A stretch of DNA of 64,000 nucleotides from Halorubrum sp. BV1. Lineage in GTDB: Archaea > Halobacteriota > Halobacteria > Halobacteriales > Haloferacaceae. The notes beneath the pieces are model-generated. The model did no database searches. It saw only the letters and a list, made by a program, of their open reading frames with translations, and had not been told where the DNA came from. Within the stretch, counting starts at the first letter, position 1. Each line of letters opens with the position of its first letter. Both the position numbers and the translations under genes were made by a program. The stretch covers positions 298,814 through 362,813 of the forward strand of contig NZ_JQKV01000001.1 in the NCBI RefSeq assembly GCF_000746205.1, read 5' to 3'. Positions 20,175-28,975 of the stretch are shown one piece after another.

Positions 20175-20606
20175 TTAGTCGGCGCGGATCGAGACGACGG
20201 GGACATCGGAGTCGAGCATCACGGACTGGACCGTGCTGCCGAAGAGCGCCTTCCCGACGGGCGAGCGCTTGCGGCCGGCGATGACGAGGTATCGTGCGTC
20301 GTTGGACTCGGCGTAGTTGACGACCTCGTCGGCCGGATCACCGAGGAGACCGACAGGAGATACGTCGACTGCAGACGAGTCGTCGACCACTTCTTGGGCG
20401 ATGTCTTCCGCGATTTCGAGAATATCGTCGGTCGGGATCGTGTTCCCCGTGTCGCTGACACTCGTCCGTTCGAGGTCGATGAACGTCTGACGCGTCAAGA
20501 CGTGCACTACTTCGACGGGCTCGTCGAACGCCTCGCCGAGTTCGACTGCCTCTTCGACGATTGCCGGGGCCCGTTCTGACCGATCAACGGCTGCAACGAT
20601 CACCAT
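20175..20606 (-). CDS. universal stress protein (UspA family)
   Basis: A 143-residue complete Usp domain. It starts MVIVAAVDRSERA, contains GDPADEVVNYAE in the middle, and ends with the nucleotide-loop-like AGRKRSPVGKALFGST followed by VVSIRAD. ATG at 20606 is supported by a strong TATA box (20627-20640, reverse) 21-34 bp upstream. It faces the TctC gene across 373 bp. A role in stress response or in modulating nearby transport is family-level inference only. Confidence 0.9.
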   Translation of the reverse strand: MVIVAAVDRSERAPAIVEEAVELGEAFDEPVEVVHVLTRQTFIDLERTSVSDTGNTIPTDDILEIAEDIAQEVVDDSSAVDVSPVGLLGDPADEVVNYAESNDARYLVIAGRKRSPVGKALFGSTVQSVMLDSDVPVVSIRAD

Positions 20607-20979
20607 ACTGTCCGTATTCAATCCTGTTATATAAAATATTCCACCCGGTCGCCGTCGCGGCCGCCGCAGACAGACCCGGTTTGTGCCACACAGGCTCGAT
20701 CTGTGCCACATGCAGCCTCCGATCCGCTCGTCTCGCCGTTTCGCCTCCCAGTTCTGACTTATCTCGTCACCGCACACGGACACCGGACACCCCGGCGTGC
20801 GACGCCTCGCCACACCGGCCTTTCGCCGTGTTCACGTCACGTCGAACTCGTGTGAGACGGAAACAACGAGGGGAAACATTTATGATATTACCATCTAATG
20901 TCACGGTTGGACACGGCAAAGGCAATCCCAAGAAGGCAGTTCCGGCCGACAAAACCAACTATCGAAACTACGTGACAAG
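20607..20979. other. 373-bp divergent intergenic region upstream of tctC
   Basis: No gene seen. It holds the usp promoter at the left end, a 9-bp direct repeat tgtgccaca at 20682-20690 and 20702-20710 (20-bp period, two helical turns), and a TATA-like acatttatgat at about 20876-20886 that would give tctC a leader of roughly 65-75 nt. The repeat is a candidate operator for transporter control, for example by one of the IclR proteins. Confidence 0.45.
20627..20640 (-). promoter_or_regulatory. TATA box of the second universal stress protein gene
   Basis: Reverse-strand AATATTTTATATAA sits 21-34 bp before the ATG at 20606. Confidence 0.6.
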
Positions 20980-22116
20980 ATGACAGAGAATACAGCAGAC
21001 GATACGGGCGAATCGAGTTCGAACACACGACGGCGGTTCCTGCAGGCAGTCGGTGCGACGTCGGCCGTCTCCCTTGCCGGGTGTTCCGGCAACGGCGGCG
21101 ACGGCGGCGACGGCAGCGACGGCGGGTCCGACGGGTCCGACGGGGGCTCCGACGGCAGTGACGGTGGGTCCGACGGCGGCGACGGCGGCGGATGGTCGCC
21201 GGACGGAACCGTGCGCTACATCGTCCCGTACGACGAGGGCGGTGGTACGGACACGTACGCCCGCGGTATTCAGGAAGGGTTCCAGGAGGAACTCGGCGAG
21301 TCGCTGCAGATCGATAACATTCCGGGTGCCGGTGGCCTGAACGGCCTCGGCGAACTGTACCGCTCAGAACCCGACGGACAGACCATCGCGGGCAACGCGG
21401 GTCCGCTTGAGGTAGCTCCGCAACTGCTCAACGAGCCGAACTTCGACATCCGCGACCTCACCGGCCTCGGTGTCGTCGGGCAGTCGACGTGGTGTCTCGT
21501 CGTCAACGAGGAGTACCAAGACGAGGTCGAGACCTTCGACGACGTTCTCGCAAAGTACGAGAGCGGCGAGTGGGAGGATATCGGCGTCCAGTCGTCCGGT
21601 AGCTCTCAGGACATCATCGTCCTGCTGTACAAGTACGCGTATTCGGACGAGGTCGGATGGAACTGGCAGAACCGCGTGCAGTACACCGGGACCGGCCCGG
21701 TCGCGCAGGCGGTCGCCAGCGGCGAGGTCCCGTGTGGTATCGGGACCGACGCCGGGACGCAGTCGGTCGTCAACACCGGTCGTATCTATCCGGTAACGAC
21801 GTTCTACGGACCCGGTACCCAGGTCTACCCGGACATCGATTCCGTGACCGACCTCGGTTACCCGCAGATCGACTTCGTGGGCGGTGTCTGGCGTGGCATG
21901 TACGCGCCGCCGGAGACCCCCCAAGAGATCGTCGATTTCTACGCGGACACGCTGGAAGCCACGGTCAACAACGAGGCCACGCAGGCGTGGAGCGACGAAA
22001 CGGGGAACCCGGTCGTGTTCGAGGGGCCGGAGGTCGCAGAGCAGAACTTCGAGGACGCCTTCGCGCAGTACGAAGAGCTCGAGATTCTGCAACTCGTCAA
22101 CGAAAACCAGCCCTGA
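20980..22116 (+). CDS. tctC: tripartite tricarboxylate transporter substrate-binding lipoprotein TctC
   Basis: A 378-residue extracytoplasmic solute receptor of the TTT family. The N-terminus has a Tat signal (TRRRFLQAVG) and a lipobox-like SLAGC (Cys near residue 33), then a long Gly/Ser/Asp linker (GGSDGSD repeats, about 37-70) that tethers the binding domain to the membrane, as is common in haloarchaea. The mature domain starts VRYIVPYDEGGGTDTYAR, typical of TctC/BugT receptors for carboxylates. It is followed by tctB (75 bp gap) and tctA. The ligand is likely a di- or tricarboxylate or hydroxyacid, judged from neighbours, not from the binding site. Confidence 0.92.
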   Translation: MTENTADDTGESSSNTRRRFLQAVGATSAVSLAGCSGNGGDGGDGSDGGSDGSDGGSDGSDGGSDGGDGGGWSPDGTVRYIVPYDEGGGTDTYARGIQEGFQEELGESLQIDNIPGAGGLNGLGELYRSEPDGQTIAGNAGPLEVAPQLLNEPNFDIRDLTGLGVVGQSTWCLVVNEEYQDEVETFDDVLAKYESGEWEDIGVQSSGSSQDIIVLLYKYAYSDEVGWNWQNRVQYTGTGPVAQAVASGEVPCGIGTDAGTQSVVNTGRIYPVTTFYGPGTQVYPDIDSVTDLGYPQIDFVGGVWRGMYAPPETPQEIVDFYADTLEATVNNEATQAWSDETGNPVVFEGPEVAEQNFEDAFAQYEELEILQLVNENQP

Positions 22117-22150
22117 GTCGGTCAGGGCCTCGGCGTCGCGTCGTACTTAA

Positions 22151-22161
22151 TTTATTTATAC
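22151..22161 (+). promoter_or_regulatory. TATA-like box before tctB
   Basis: tttatttatac lies 31-41 bp before the tctB ATG, so tctBA may have a promoter of its own besides read-through from tctC. Confidence 0.45.
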
Positions 22162-22191
22162 TTGGAGTTCCCCGGATGAGACACCACTGTC

Positions 22192-22830
22192 ATGGTCAAT
22201 TACTCACAACGGCTTGAAGGCATTACAGCCGAACACGTACTGCTCGTAACGCTCATCGGGCTGTCCATCCTATTCTACGTGGACCCGATACTCAAAGACT
22301 ATCCCAAAAACGCGGCGATCTTCCCGCAGCTTATGGCACAGGTCGTCGGGATCGGATCGTTCCTCATCCTCATTCAGAACTATCTCCCCGGACCGATCCA
22401 GCGGTTTGTCGGCGAAGACGTGAGCATGACGGAGAGCTTCGAGGAGAAGCAAACCGAAGGCGTCGACGCCATCGAAGAGAGCAAGGCCGAACAAGCCGAT
22501 ATCGACGAGAAATACGTCGACACCGAAGACGAGGACGAGACCGGTGATGCCGTCGCGAAGCGCCCGCCTCTCCACGAGAAGTGGGGGATTAACATTAACA
22601 ACACCGTGATCATGATCATCTTCTCGAGCATTTACTTTGCTCTCGGGTGGGCGGCCGGGTTCCTCTACGTAACTCCGTTGTTCGTGTTCTCGTACACGAC
22701 GTGGTTCCGGGTGGAGATGTACAAAGGGGCCTTCCTCGCCGCGCTTGCGACAGTCATCGTCTACGGATTCATTATCTTCCTGCTCATGCCGTTCGATCAG
22801 GGAGCAATCGTGTTTACGGGGGGACTGTAG
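22192..22830 (+). CDS. tctB: tripartite tricarboxylate transporter small membrane subunit TctB
   Basis: A 212-residue membrane protein with about four transmembrane segments: two near the N-terminus (HVLLVTLIGLSILFYV and a second near IFPQLMAQVVGIGSF) and two or three in the last 80 residues. The gene order after TctC and directly before TctA identifies it. A long acidic hydrophilic loop (about 75-135, rich in Glu/Asp) separates the halves and is larger than in bacterial TctB. The stop TAG is immediately followed by the tctA ATG with no gap. TctB is poorly conserved in sequence, so the call leans on topology and context. Confidence 0.85.
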   Translation: MVNYSQRLEGITAEHVLLVTLIGLSILFYVDPILKDYPKNAAIFPQLMAQVVGIGSFLILIQNYLPGPIQRFVGEDVSMTESFEEKQTEGVDAIEESKAEQADIDEKYVDTEDEDETGDAVAKRPPLHEKWGININNTVIMIIFSSIYFALGWAAGFLYVTPLFVFSYTTWFRVEMYKGAFLAALATVIVYGFIIFLLMPFDQGAIVFTGGL

Positions 22831-24330
22831 ATGGCGGTTGGTAGTCTCATCGAAGGCATTTCGATCGCGGTCAGTTGGCCGGTCATCGGCTGGATGGCGG
22901 CCGGACTGCTCGCCGGAATCGTCATGGGGGCGCTACCGGGGATCGGTTCGCCCGTCGGGATGGCGATCGTTCTGCCGCTTACCGTGCCGCTCGATCCGAC
23001 GCCTGCGCTCATCCTCCTCATCTCCATTTACAGTGGTGCGATGTTCGGTGGGAGCATCGCTGCAATCCTGTTGAACGCGCCGGGTACAGAGTCGGCCGCC
23101 GCGACGACGCTCGACGGCTACCCGATGGCGAAGAAGGGGCTCGCGAAGAACGCACTCGCGATCGCGACGACAGCCTCCGCGCTGAACGGGTTCGTCGCCG
23201 CGATACTGTTAGTCCTCATCTCACCGATCCTCATCGAGGTCGTTCTCCTGTTCGGATCGGTCGAGTACTTCTTACTCGCGATCTTGGGTATATCACTCAT
23301 CACGATCGTCGCTGACGGGTCGATCGTCAAGGGGATCGTGGCGGGCGCGTTCGGCTTCATGATCTCGACGATCGGCGTCGCGATCATGTCTCCGACCCCT
23401 CGCTACGCGTTCGGTCAGCTCGCGCTGTACGACGGGATCAACTTCGTCGCTGCCCTGATCGGCATGTTCGCCTTCGCGGAGATGATGAAGCTCGCGGTCC
23501 AAGACCAGATCGCAGAAGACGCCGTCGGCATCACGGGCAGCATCACCGACGGGATCAAGACCGTGTTCCAGTACCCCAAGACGACCATCAAGGCGGGTGT
23601 CATCGGGATGCTGATCGGCGCGGTTCCGGGTTCCGGTGCGACCACGTCGACGTTCGTCGCATACGCCGAGGAGGCGCGGTCATCGGCCGCTGACGGGATC
23701 TTCGGCGAGGGTGACCCGCGCGGTATCATCGCCCCCGAAGGAGCGAACAACCCGACTGTCAGCGGGTCGCTCGTTCCGACTCTCTCGTTCGGTATCCCCG
23801 GCAGTGGATCGACGGCGGTGTTCCTCGGTGGGATCTTGATGCACGGGCTTCAGCCCGGTCCGCAGCTGTTCGGCGAACAGCTCCACATCACGTACGCGCT
23901 GTTCGTTTCGGTGTTCCTCGGCAACATCCTCATCCTCGCCGTCGGGTACTCGGTCATCCCGTACGCGAGCGCGATCACGAAGATCGACACCGACATCATC
24001 ATCCCGATGGTCATCGTGCTGTCGTTCATCGGGGCGTTCAGCCTGCGCCGGAACTGGTTCGACGCCTTCGGTGTCCTGGCGCTCGGGATCATCGGTTACT
24101 ACATGGTGAAGTACAAGTTCTCGGTGATCGCATTCGTCCTCGGAATCGTTCTGGGGCCGATAGCCGAGGAGAACTTCTTCCGCTCGCTCCAGCTGTCGGG
24201 CGGCGGATACGGAATCTTCGTCAACCCGAGCCGGCCGCTCACGCTCAGCATCTCTATCCTCATCATCGTGGTGCTGATCGGGCCGTTCGTCGGGCCGTAC
24301 GTGAAGAACGCGATAAACAACTTCAGGTAA
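22831..24330 (+). CDS. tctA: tripartite tricarboxylate transporter large membrane subunit TctA
   Basis: A 499-residue polytopic transporter subunit with about 11-12 membrane helices. Family motifs are clear: GALPGIGSPVGMAI near residue 32, GSIAAILLNAPGTESAAATTLDGYPMAKKG in the first half (a substrate/ion motif with its inverted copy), and GAVPGSGATTSTFVAYAEE with SFGIPGSGSTAVFLGG in the second half, reflecting the internal duplication. It carries a carboxylate with Na+ or H+ across the cytoplasmic membrane using the TctC receptor. It starts immediately after the tctB stop. A T-tract about 65 bp downstream may terminate the operon. Confidence 0.95.
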   Translation: MAVGSLIEGISIAVSWPVIGWMAAGLLAGIVMGALPGIGSPVGMAIVLPLTVPLDPTPALILLISIYSGAMFGGSIAAILLNAPGTESAAATTLDGYPMAKKGLAKNALAIATTASALNGFVAAILLVLISPILIEVVLLFGSVEYFLLAILGISLITIVADGSIVKGIVAGAFGFMISTIGVAIMSPTPRYAFGQLALYDGINFVAALIGMFAFAEMMKLAVQDQIAEDAVGITGSITDGIKTVFQYPKTTIKAGVIGMLIGAVPGSGATTSTFVAYAEEARSSAADGIFGEGDPRGIIAPEGANNPTVSGSLVPTLSFGIPGSGSTAVFLGGILMHGLQPGPQLFGEQLHITYALFVSVFLGNILILAVGYSVIPYASAITKIDTDIIIPMVIVLSFIGAFSLRRNWFDAFGVLALGIIGYYMVKYKFSVIAFVLGIVLGPIAEENFFRSLQLSGGGYGIFVNPSRPLTLSISILIIVVLIGPFVGPYVKNAINNFR

Positions 24331-24648
24331 CACGGCGCTATCGCCTCGGAGTAGTCGGATTCGGGCGTCTCGTCGATTTCGGTCTTCGCTTTGATTTTTC
24401 TCGACGCGCGGACGTGCTCGACCGCACAGCCGCTGTCTGTCCTTGACAGCCTCCGTGCGCTGAAACGCGAGACGTTCTCCTCGATTCTCCGAAAACAGTA
24501 GCAGCGGGTTCGGCGTATCGGGTGGATCTCACCGTCGTTCCCGCGGTATGCGGTCCCGTCGCCTCTGTACGGCACGCGATCTGACTCCGTCCGCAGATGG
24601 CACGAACAATACTTATATACATACTTGGTTGCTACCCCCGTACACACG
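24331..24648. other. 318-bp intergenic region with terminator-like T-tract
   Basis: No gene seen. ttgatttttc at 24391-24400 may end the tct transcript. An inverted pair gctgtc (24432-24437) and gacagc (24445-24450) with a 7-nt loop follows. The thiolase promoter is at the right end. Confidence 0.4.
24612..24620 (+). promoter_or_regulatory. TATA box of the thiolase-like gene
   Basis: cttatatac lies 29-37 bp before ATG 24649 and 5-13 bp before the alternative ATG 24625, so it decides for the downstream start. Confidence 0.6.
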
Positions 24649-25848
24649 ATGACTGCCCAGCACCGGGACGCAGGGGTGCCAGACGCATCACTGGGTCTCG
24701 ATGATCCCCCGGCTATCGCCGGCGTCGGTATGACGGAGTTCGCGAGCGCGGACGACCGCCCCCTCATCGACCTCCTTCTCGCGGCCGCCGAACGCGCGCT
24801 CGACGACGCCGAGTGCGACGCATCGACGGTCGATTCGGTCCACGTGGGAAACATGGCCGCCGAGGCGTTCAACGAGCGCTCGGGGCTCGCGAACGCGCTC
24901 ACCGGGAGTCTCGGACTGACCGGCGTCACCGCACGCCGGATCGAAAACACCAGCGCGAGCGGTGCGAGCGCCGTTCAGAGCGCGTTCGAAGCCGTTGCAG
25001 GCGGCCACAGCACGTACGCGCTGGCCGTCGGCGGCGAGAAGATGTCGAGCGCGGACACCGCGACGGCGACCGAGATAATCAGTCGGATCACACACGACCG
25101 CGAGTACGAACAGGGCGTCACCCTGCCGTCGTTCGGCGGCCTCGCGGCCGCCGCGTACCTCGACGCGCACGACGCGGACCGCCGCGATCTCGCGCGGATC
25201 TCGGTGAAGAACCACGCCAACGCGGCGGCAAACGAATACGCACAGTTCAGAAAGCGTATCGACGTCGACGACGTCCTCGACTCGCCCGCCGTCGCCTCGC
25301 CGCTGCGACTCTACGACTGCTGTCCGACGAGCGACGGTGCCGCCGCGGTGTTGATTACGGCCGAACCGACGCCGGACGCGGTATCCGTGGCAGCCTGTGA
25401 GAGCGCGACGGGGACTCACGCGGTCGCCGACCGTACCGACCCGCTCGACATCGAGAGCGTCAGGCTCGCCGGCGAGCACGCCTACGAGACAGCCGGGTTC
25501 GGCGCGGAGGCGATAGACGTCGCCTGCATTCACGACGCCTTCAGCATTCTCGAATGGCTGGAGATGGAGGAGTTGGGTCTCGCGCCGGAGGGAGAAGCGT
25601 GGCGTCTCACCCGCGACGGCGAGACCGAACTCGACGGGGCGCTCCCGGTGAACCCGGGCGGCGGGCTCAAAGCTCGGGGACACCCGCTCGGCGCGACCGG
25701 CGTCTCGCAGGTCGTCGAACTCGTCTGGCAGCTTCGGGGCGACCTTCCAGAGGACCGGGCCGTCGAGGGTGCGGAGCGGGGGCTCGCGGTCAACGTCGCC
25801 GGATTCGGGAACAACGCCGTCTGCACGCTTCTGGAGGCGGACGCATGA
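24649..25848 (+). CDS. thiolase-superfamily protein lacking the nucleophilic cysteine
   Basis: A 399-residue thiolase-fold protein of the SCP-x/lipid-transfer type. Where thiolases carry the acyl-accepting cysteine (normally ENACASG), this protein reads ENTSASGAS: Cys is replaced by Ser. The second-half motifs are kept (IHDAFSILEW, GHPLGATGVSQ with the active-site His, and VAGFGNNAVC). The missing nucleophile argues against ordinary thiolysis. Cys-less thiolase-fold proteins paired with DUF35 partners include the bacterial steroid side-chain aldolase Ltp2, which makes a retro-aldol cleavage of a 3-hydroxyacyl-CoA plausible. The stop overlaps the ATG of the DUF35 gene (ATGA). Start chosen from the TATA box at 24612. 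Confidence 0.85.
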   Translation: MTAQHRDAGVPDASLGLDDPPAIAGVGMTEFASADDRPLIDLLLAAAERALDDAECDASTVDSVHVGNMAAEAFNERSGLANALTGSLGLTGVTARRIENTSASGASAVQSAFEAVAGGHSTYALAVGGEKMSSADTATATEIISRITHDREYEQGVTLPSFGGLAAAAYLDAHDADRRDLARISVKNHANAAANEYAQFRKRIDVDDVLDSPAVASPLRLYDCCPTSDGAAAVLITAEPTPDAVSVAACESATGTHAVADRTDPLDIESVRLAGEHAYETAGFGAEAIDVACIHDAFSILEWLEMEELGLAPEGEAWRLTRDGETELDGALPVNPGGGLKARGHPLGATGVSQVVELVWQLRGDLPEDRAVEGAERGLAVNVAGFGNNAVCTLLEADA

Positions 25849-26171
25849 CGCAGCTACTGGAGTGCCACGAGTGCGGCCGGCGAACCTACTACGAGAAGCA
25901 CCGGTGTCTGGAGTGCGGCGGGTCAGCGTTCGACCGCGTCGACGCCGGGAACGGCGAACTCCGTTCGGTGACGACCGTTCACGTCACGCCCGAGGGTGTT
26001 CGGGAACCGAACCGGCTCGGGCTCGCCGCGTTCCCCGGCGGCGCGAACGTCGTCGCACAGCTCGACGAGAACCTCGCTATCGGCGACCCGGTTCGGTTAG
26101 AAGGCGGCCACGACCTCCGCGTCACGGACGACGGGACGCTGCGAGGAGCCCGGCTCGTCGACGTGGAGTAA
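25845..26171 (+). CDS. Zn-ribbon/OB-fold protein (DUF35), partner of the thiolase-like protein
   Basis: A 108-residue DUF35 protein. An N-terminal rubredoxin-like zinc ribbon (CHECGRRTYY...CLECGG, four cysteines within the first 25 residues) is followed by an OB-fold barrel (about 40-108). In archaea DUF35 proteins bridge acetoacetyl-CoA thiolase and HMG-CoA synthase, and in actinobacteria they bind thiolase-like aldolases; they help hold CoA substrates. The ATG overlaps the preceding TGA by 4 bp, so the two proteins are made together and very likely form a complex. No catalytic residues of its own are expected. Confidence 0.88.
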   Translation: MTQLLECHECGRRTYYEKHRCLECGGSAFDRVDAGNGELRSVTTVHVTPEGVREPNRLGLAAFPGGANVVAQLDENLAIGDPVRLEGGHDLRVTDDGTLRGARLVDVE

Positions 26172-26179
26172 CCGGAATC

Positions 26180-26569
26180 TTACGCTTTCCCGTCGTACCG
26201 CGCGAGTTCGACGAGGTTCCCGTCCGGATCCCGGACGTAGACCGACTCCATGGGTCCGCGCGCGCCGACTTTCTCTACGGGGCCGTGGACGATCGCGACC
26301 CCGTACTCGCGGAGTTCGCGTCTGAGCTCCTCGACGGAATCCTCGACGAGGAGACAGAGATCGCCACTTCCGGTCGTCGGCTCCGCTGCGTGAGGCGTGT
26401 ACTCGTCACCCGCCGGATGGAGGTTGATCTTCTGACCGCCGAACGACACCGCCCGCCGACCACCGTCGAAGCTCTCCGGGGTTCCGCCGAGGACGGTCGC
26501 GTAGAAGTACACCGCCTGTTCGACGTCCGTGACGGTCAACACCAGGTGGTCGAGGCCGCTGACGTGCAT
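26180..26569 (-). CDS. VOC-superfamily (glyoxalase-fold) protein
   Basis: A 129-residue vicinal-oxygen-chelate domain. It shows the paired beta-alpha-beta-beta-beta modules: LDHLVLTVTDVEQAVYFY at the start with a metal-ligand histidine, NLHPAG in the middle, and ESVYVRDPDGNLVELARY at the end with the final glutamate ligand. Members include glyoxalases, epimerases and dioxygenases; the reaction is open. It converges with the DUF35 gene with only 8 bp between stops. In a CoA-ester region a methylmalonyl-CoA-epimerase-like role is possible, but the sequence looks like the generic small VOC group. Confidence 0.85.
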   Translation of the reverse strand: MHVSGLDHLVLTVTDVEQAVYFYATVLGGTPESFDGGRRAVSFGGQKINLHPAGDEYTPHAAEPTTGSGDLCLLVEDSVEELRRELREYGVAIVHGPVEKVGARGPMESVYVRDPDGNLVELARYDGKA

Positions 26570-26668
26570 GATGTATGCTTGGGAGACACAAGCAAAAAGC
26601 TATCTCATGGCGGATCGGCGAACCACCGCTACCACAACGCTTTGGTCACTGTTCGCACACTGAACGGT

Positions 26669-27652
26669 ATGCGCGCCGTTCGCTACCACGAGTACGGAGA
26701 CGAGAGCGTTCTGACACTGGAGACAGTCGACAAACCGGAGCCCGCACGAGGAGAGGCGCTGGTCGGGATCGAGGCCGCGAGCGTGAACCCGATCGACACG
26801 TACGTGCGCGAGGGGAACGTCCGCCCGCCCTCCGGGCTACCGCACGTCGGCGGGTCGGATCTCGCCGGCGTCGTCGAGGCCGTCGGTGAGGGCGTGACGG
26901 CGGTCGAGCCGGGCGACCGCGTGTTCGCGACCGGACTCGGTCTGTTCTCGCCGGGCACGTACGCGGAGTACACCGTTGCGCCGGCGGACCAGCTCGCGCC
27001 GCTGCCGGAGGCCGTCTCGTTCGAGGAAGGCGCGGCCACGGCAATGGCGTTCGCGACCGCGTGGCGCGCGCTCGTGACGCGCGGCGACCTCCGCCTCGGC
27101 GACGTTGCGCTCGTTCACGGCGCGTCCGGCGGGGTCGGACACGCCGCGGTGCAGGTCGCGGCCGCCGCGGGCGCGACCGTCGTCGGCACCGCGCGCGAGG
27201 GCGAGCCGGAGGCGTTCGCGCGGTCGCTCGGAGCCGACGCCGTCGTCGACTACCGGAGCGACGACCTCGCGGGCGAGATCGACGCGGCGCTCGACGGCCG
27301 CGGCGTCGACGTGGTGTTCGAACCGCACGCAGACGCACACCTCGACGCGAACCTGACCTGTCTCACTCGGGGCGGTCGGATCGTCGCCATCGGCGAGGAG
27401 GGACCGATCACGCTGAACGGCGGCCTGCCGATGGCGGCGAAACAGGCGGACGCGGACCTGCGATTCATGTCGATCGTAGCTTCGGCCGACGATCAGGCGG
27501 CGATCCTCGAACGCGTCGGCGAGCGACTCGCGGACGAGACGTTTGCCGTCGAGATCGACTCGGTCTTCGGATTGGAGGCGGTTCCGGAGGCGCTCTCGCG
27601 GCTGTCCGCCTCGGGAACGCTCGGAAAAGTGGTGCTCGATACGACGCGCTGA
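26669..27652 (+). CDS. zinc-independent medium-chain dehydrogenase, quinone oxidoreductase type
   Basis: A 327-residue NADPH:quinone reductase-like MDR protein. An N-terminal GroES-like domain (SVNPIDTYVREG, with no zinc-binding cysteines) is followed by the Rossmann domain with VHGASGGVGHAAVQVAAAAGA (motif AxxGGVG). The family reduces quinones or alpha,beta-unsaturated carbonyls such as crotonyl-type compounds using NADPH. ATG at 26669 (MRAVRYHEYG) fits family length; longer upstream frames have no promoter. Its position among CoA-ester genes suggests an enoyl-reductase role, which is inference. Confidence 0.88.
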   Translation: MRAVRYHEYGDESVLTLETVDKPEPARGEALVGIEAASVNPIDTYVREGNVRPPSGLPHVGGSDLAGVVEAVGEGVTAVEPGDRVFATGLGLFSPGTYAEYTVAPADQLAPLPEAVSFEEGAATAMAFATAWRALVTRGDLRLGDVALVHGASGGVGHAAVQVAAAAGATVVGTAREGEPEAFARSLGADAVVDYRSDDLAGEIDAALDGRGVDVVFEPHADAHLDANLTCLTRGGRIVAIGEEGPITLNGGLPMAAKQADADLRFMSIVASADDQAAILERVGERLADETFAVEIDSVFGLEAVPEALSRLSASGTLGKVVLDTTR

Positions 27653-27665
27653 TCGCGCGCGCCGC

Positions 27666-28922
27666 TCAGGGCTCCGGGATCACGTCGTTTTCGACCAGCT
27701 CCGCGATGCGGTCGTCGTCGTAGCCGACCGCCTGCAACACGCGAACTGTGTCCTCACCGAGCAGCGGCGGAGCCTTATCGAACCCGGCGTCGGCCTCCGC
27801 GTAGTTGAGCGGGTGCTCGATGACGGGGATCTCGCCGGCCGCGGGGTGGTCGATCGAGTCGACGACGCCTCGGGCATTGACCTGCTCGTTGTCGAGCGCC
27901 TCGTCTACGTCGAAGACGGGGCCGACGGGGAGCCCGCGCTCTTCGGCGAGCAGTTCGACCCACTCGTCGGTCGGCTTCGTTTCGAGGACGTCGGACAGCT
28001 CCGCCTCCAGCTCGTCCATGTTGTTCACGCGGGCGGAATTCGTCTCGAACCGATCGTCCGTCGCGAGGTCTTCGCGACCGATGCCGGCACAGAACTCCTC
28101 CCAGAGCTTCTGGTTGCCGCAGGCGACGTTGAGGTAGCCGTCCGCCGTCGAGTACATCTGGTAGGGGGCGAGCACGGGGTCTTTGGTCCCCATTCGAGAG
28201 GTCTCCTCGCCGACGAAGCTCTTGCCCGCCTGCTTCGTGAGCCACGGGAGCGCGGCGTCGAGCATCCCCAACTCGACGCGCTCACCCTCGCCGGTGCGCT
28301 CGCGGTTGTACAGCGACGTGACGATGCCGAACGCCGACCACATCGCGGTGATCAGGTCCGTCTGCGGGAGTCCGACCTTCGCCGGCGGCGCGTCGGGGTA
28401 GCCGGTGACGTCCATCATGCCGCTCATCCCCTGCACGAGGAGATCGTATCCGGGGCGGTCGCTCCACGGTCCCGTCTCCCCGAACGCCGAGATCGAGCAG
28501 TAGACGAGGTCATCGTTGTACTCTTGGAGCGTCTCGTAGTCGACGCCGAGCCGCGCCGCGGTCCCGGGTCGGAAGTTCTCGACGACCACGTCCGCCTCGG
28601 CCACGAGGTCGTACAGCGCCTGAATCCCCTCGTCTTTCTTCAGATTCAGTTCGATGCTCTGCTTGCCGTAGTTGACCGTCCAGAAGTACGGCGACTCGCC
28701 CTCGTCGGCCGCGGCCCGCCCCGATCCCTCGTAGTCGTCCACGTCGACGAACGGCGGTCCCGAGTAGCGGCTGTCGTCGCCCACGCCGGGCCGCTCGACT
28801 TTGATCACTTCAGCGCCCTGGTTCGCCAGCATCATCGTCGCGAAGCCGCCCGTGACGAACGTCGTCAGGTCGACCACGACGATCTCTTCTAATAAACGCC
28901 GTTGCTTGTCGGTTGAGCTCAC
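27666..28922 (-). CDS. family III CoA-transferase (CaiB/BaiF), second copy
   Basis: A 418-residue formyl-CoA-transferase-like enzyme. The N-terminus reads VVVDLTTFVTGGFATMMLANQGAEVIKVERPG and the catalytic aspartate is in GYDLLVQGMSG. It differs clearly from the first CoA-transferase, so the two probably use different acids. The start is a GTG at 28922: the only ATG nearby is out of frame with a stop, and a TATA-like element (about 28944-28956, reverse) fits the GTG. It converges with the quinone oxidoreductase (13 bp between stops). Confidence 0.88.
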   Translation of the reverse strand: MSSTDKQRRLLEEIVVVDLTTFVTGGFATMMLANQGAEVIKVERPGVGDDSRYSGPPFVDVDDYEGSGRAAADEGESPYFWTVNYGKQSIELNLKKDEGIQALYDLVAEADVVVENFRPGTAARLGVDYETLQEYNDDLVYCSISAFGETGPWSDRPGYDLLVQGMSGMMDVTGYPDAPPAKVGLPQTDLITAMWSAFGIVTSLYNRERTGEGERVELGMLDAALPWLTKQAGKSFVGEETSRMGTKDPVLAPYQMYSTADGYLNVACGNQKLWEEFCAGIGREDLATDDRFETNSARVNNMDELEAELSDVLETKPTDEWVELLAEERGLPVGPVFDVDEALDNEQVNARGVVDSIDHPAAGEIPVIEHPLNYAEADAGFDKAPPLLGEDTVRVLQAVGYDDDRIAELVENDVIPEP

Positions 28923-28975
28923 ATCCGATACTCCGTGGACGACGTGATAAATGTTGGGAGGGACGCTCGCGACGC

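Noticed and set aside
21100..21190. Repeated ggcgacggcgg/gggtccgacgg units as a possible CRISPR or satellite
   Set aside because: They encode the Gly/Ser/Asp linker of the TctC lipoprotein; no spacers.
24432..24450. Hairpin gctgtc/gacagc after tctA as a terminator
   Set aside because: Short stem without a following T-tract; the T-tract at 24394-24399 precedes it. Kept only as a remark.
27775..28245. Alternative reverse frame inside the second CoA-transferase
   Set aside because: Shadow frame; the main frame has the CaiB motifs.
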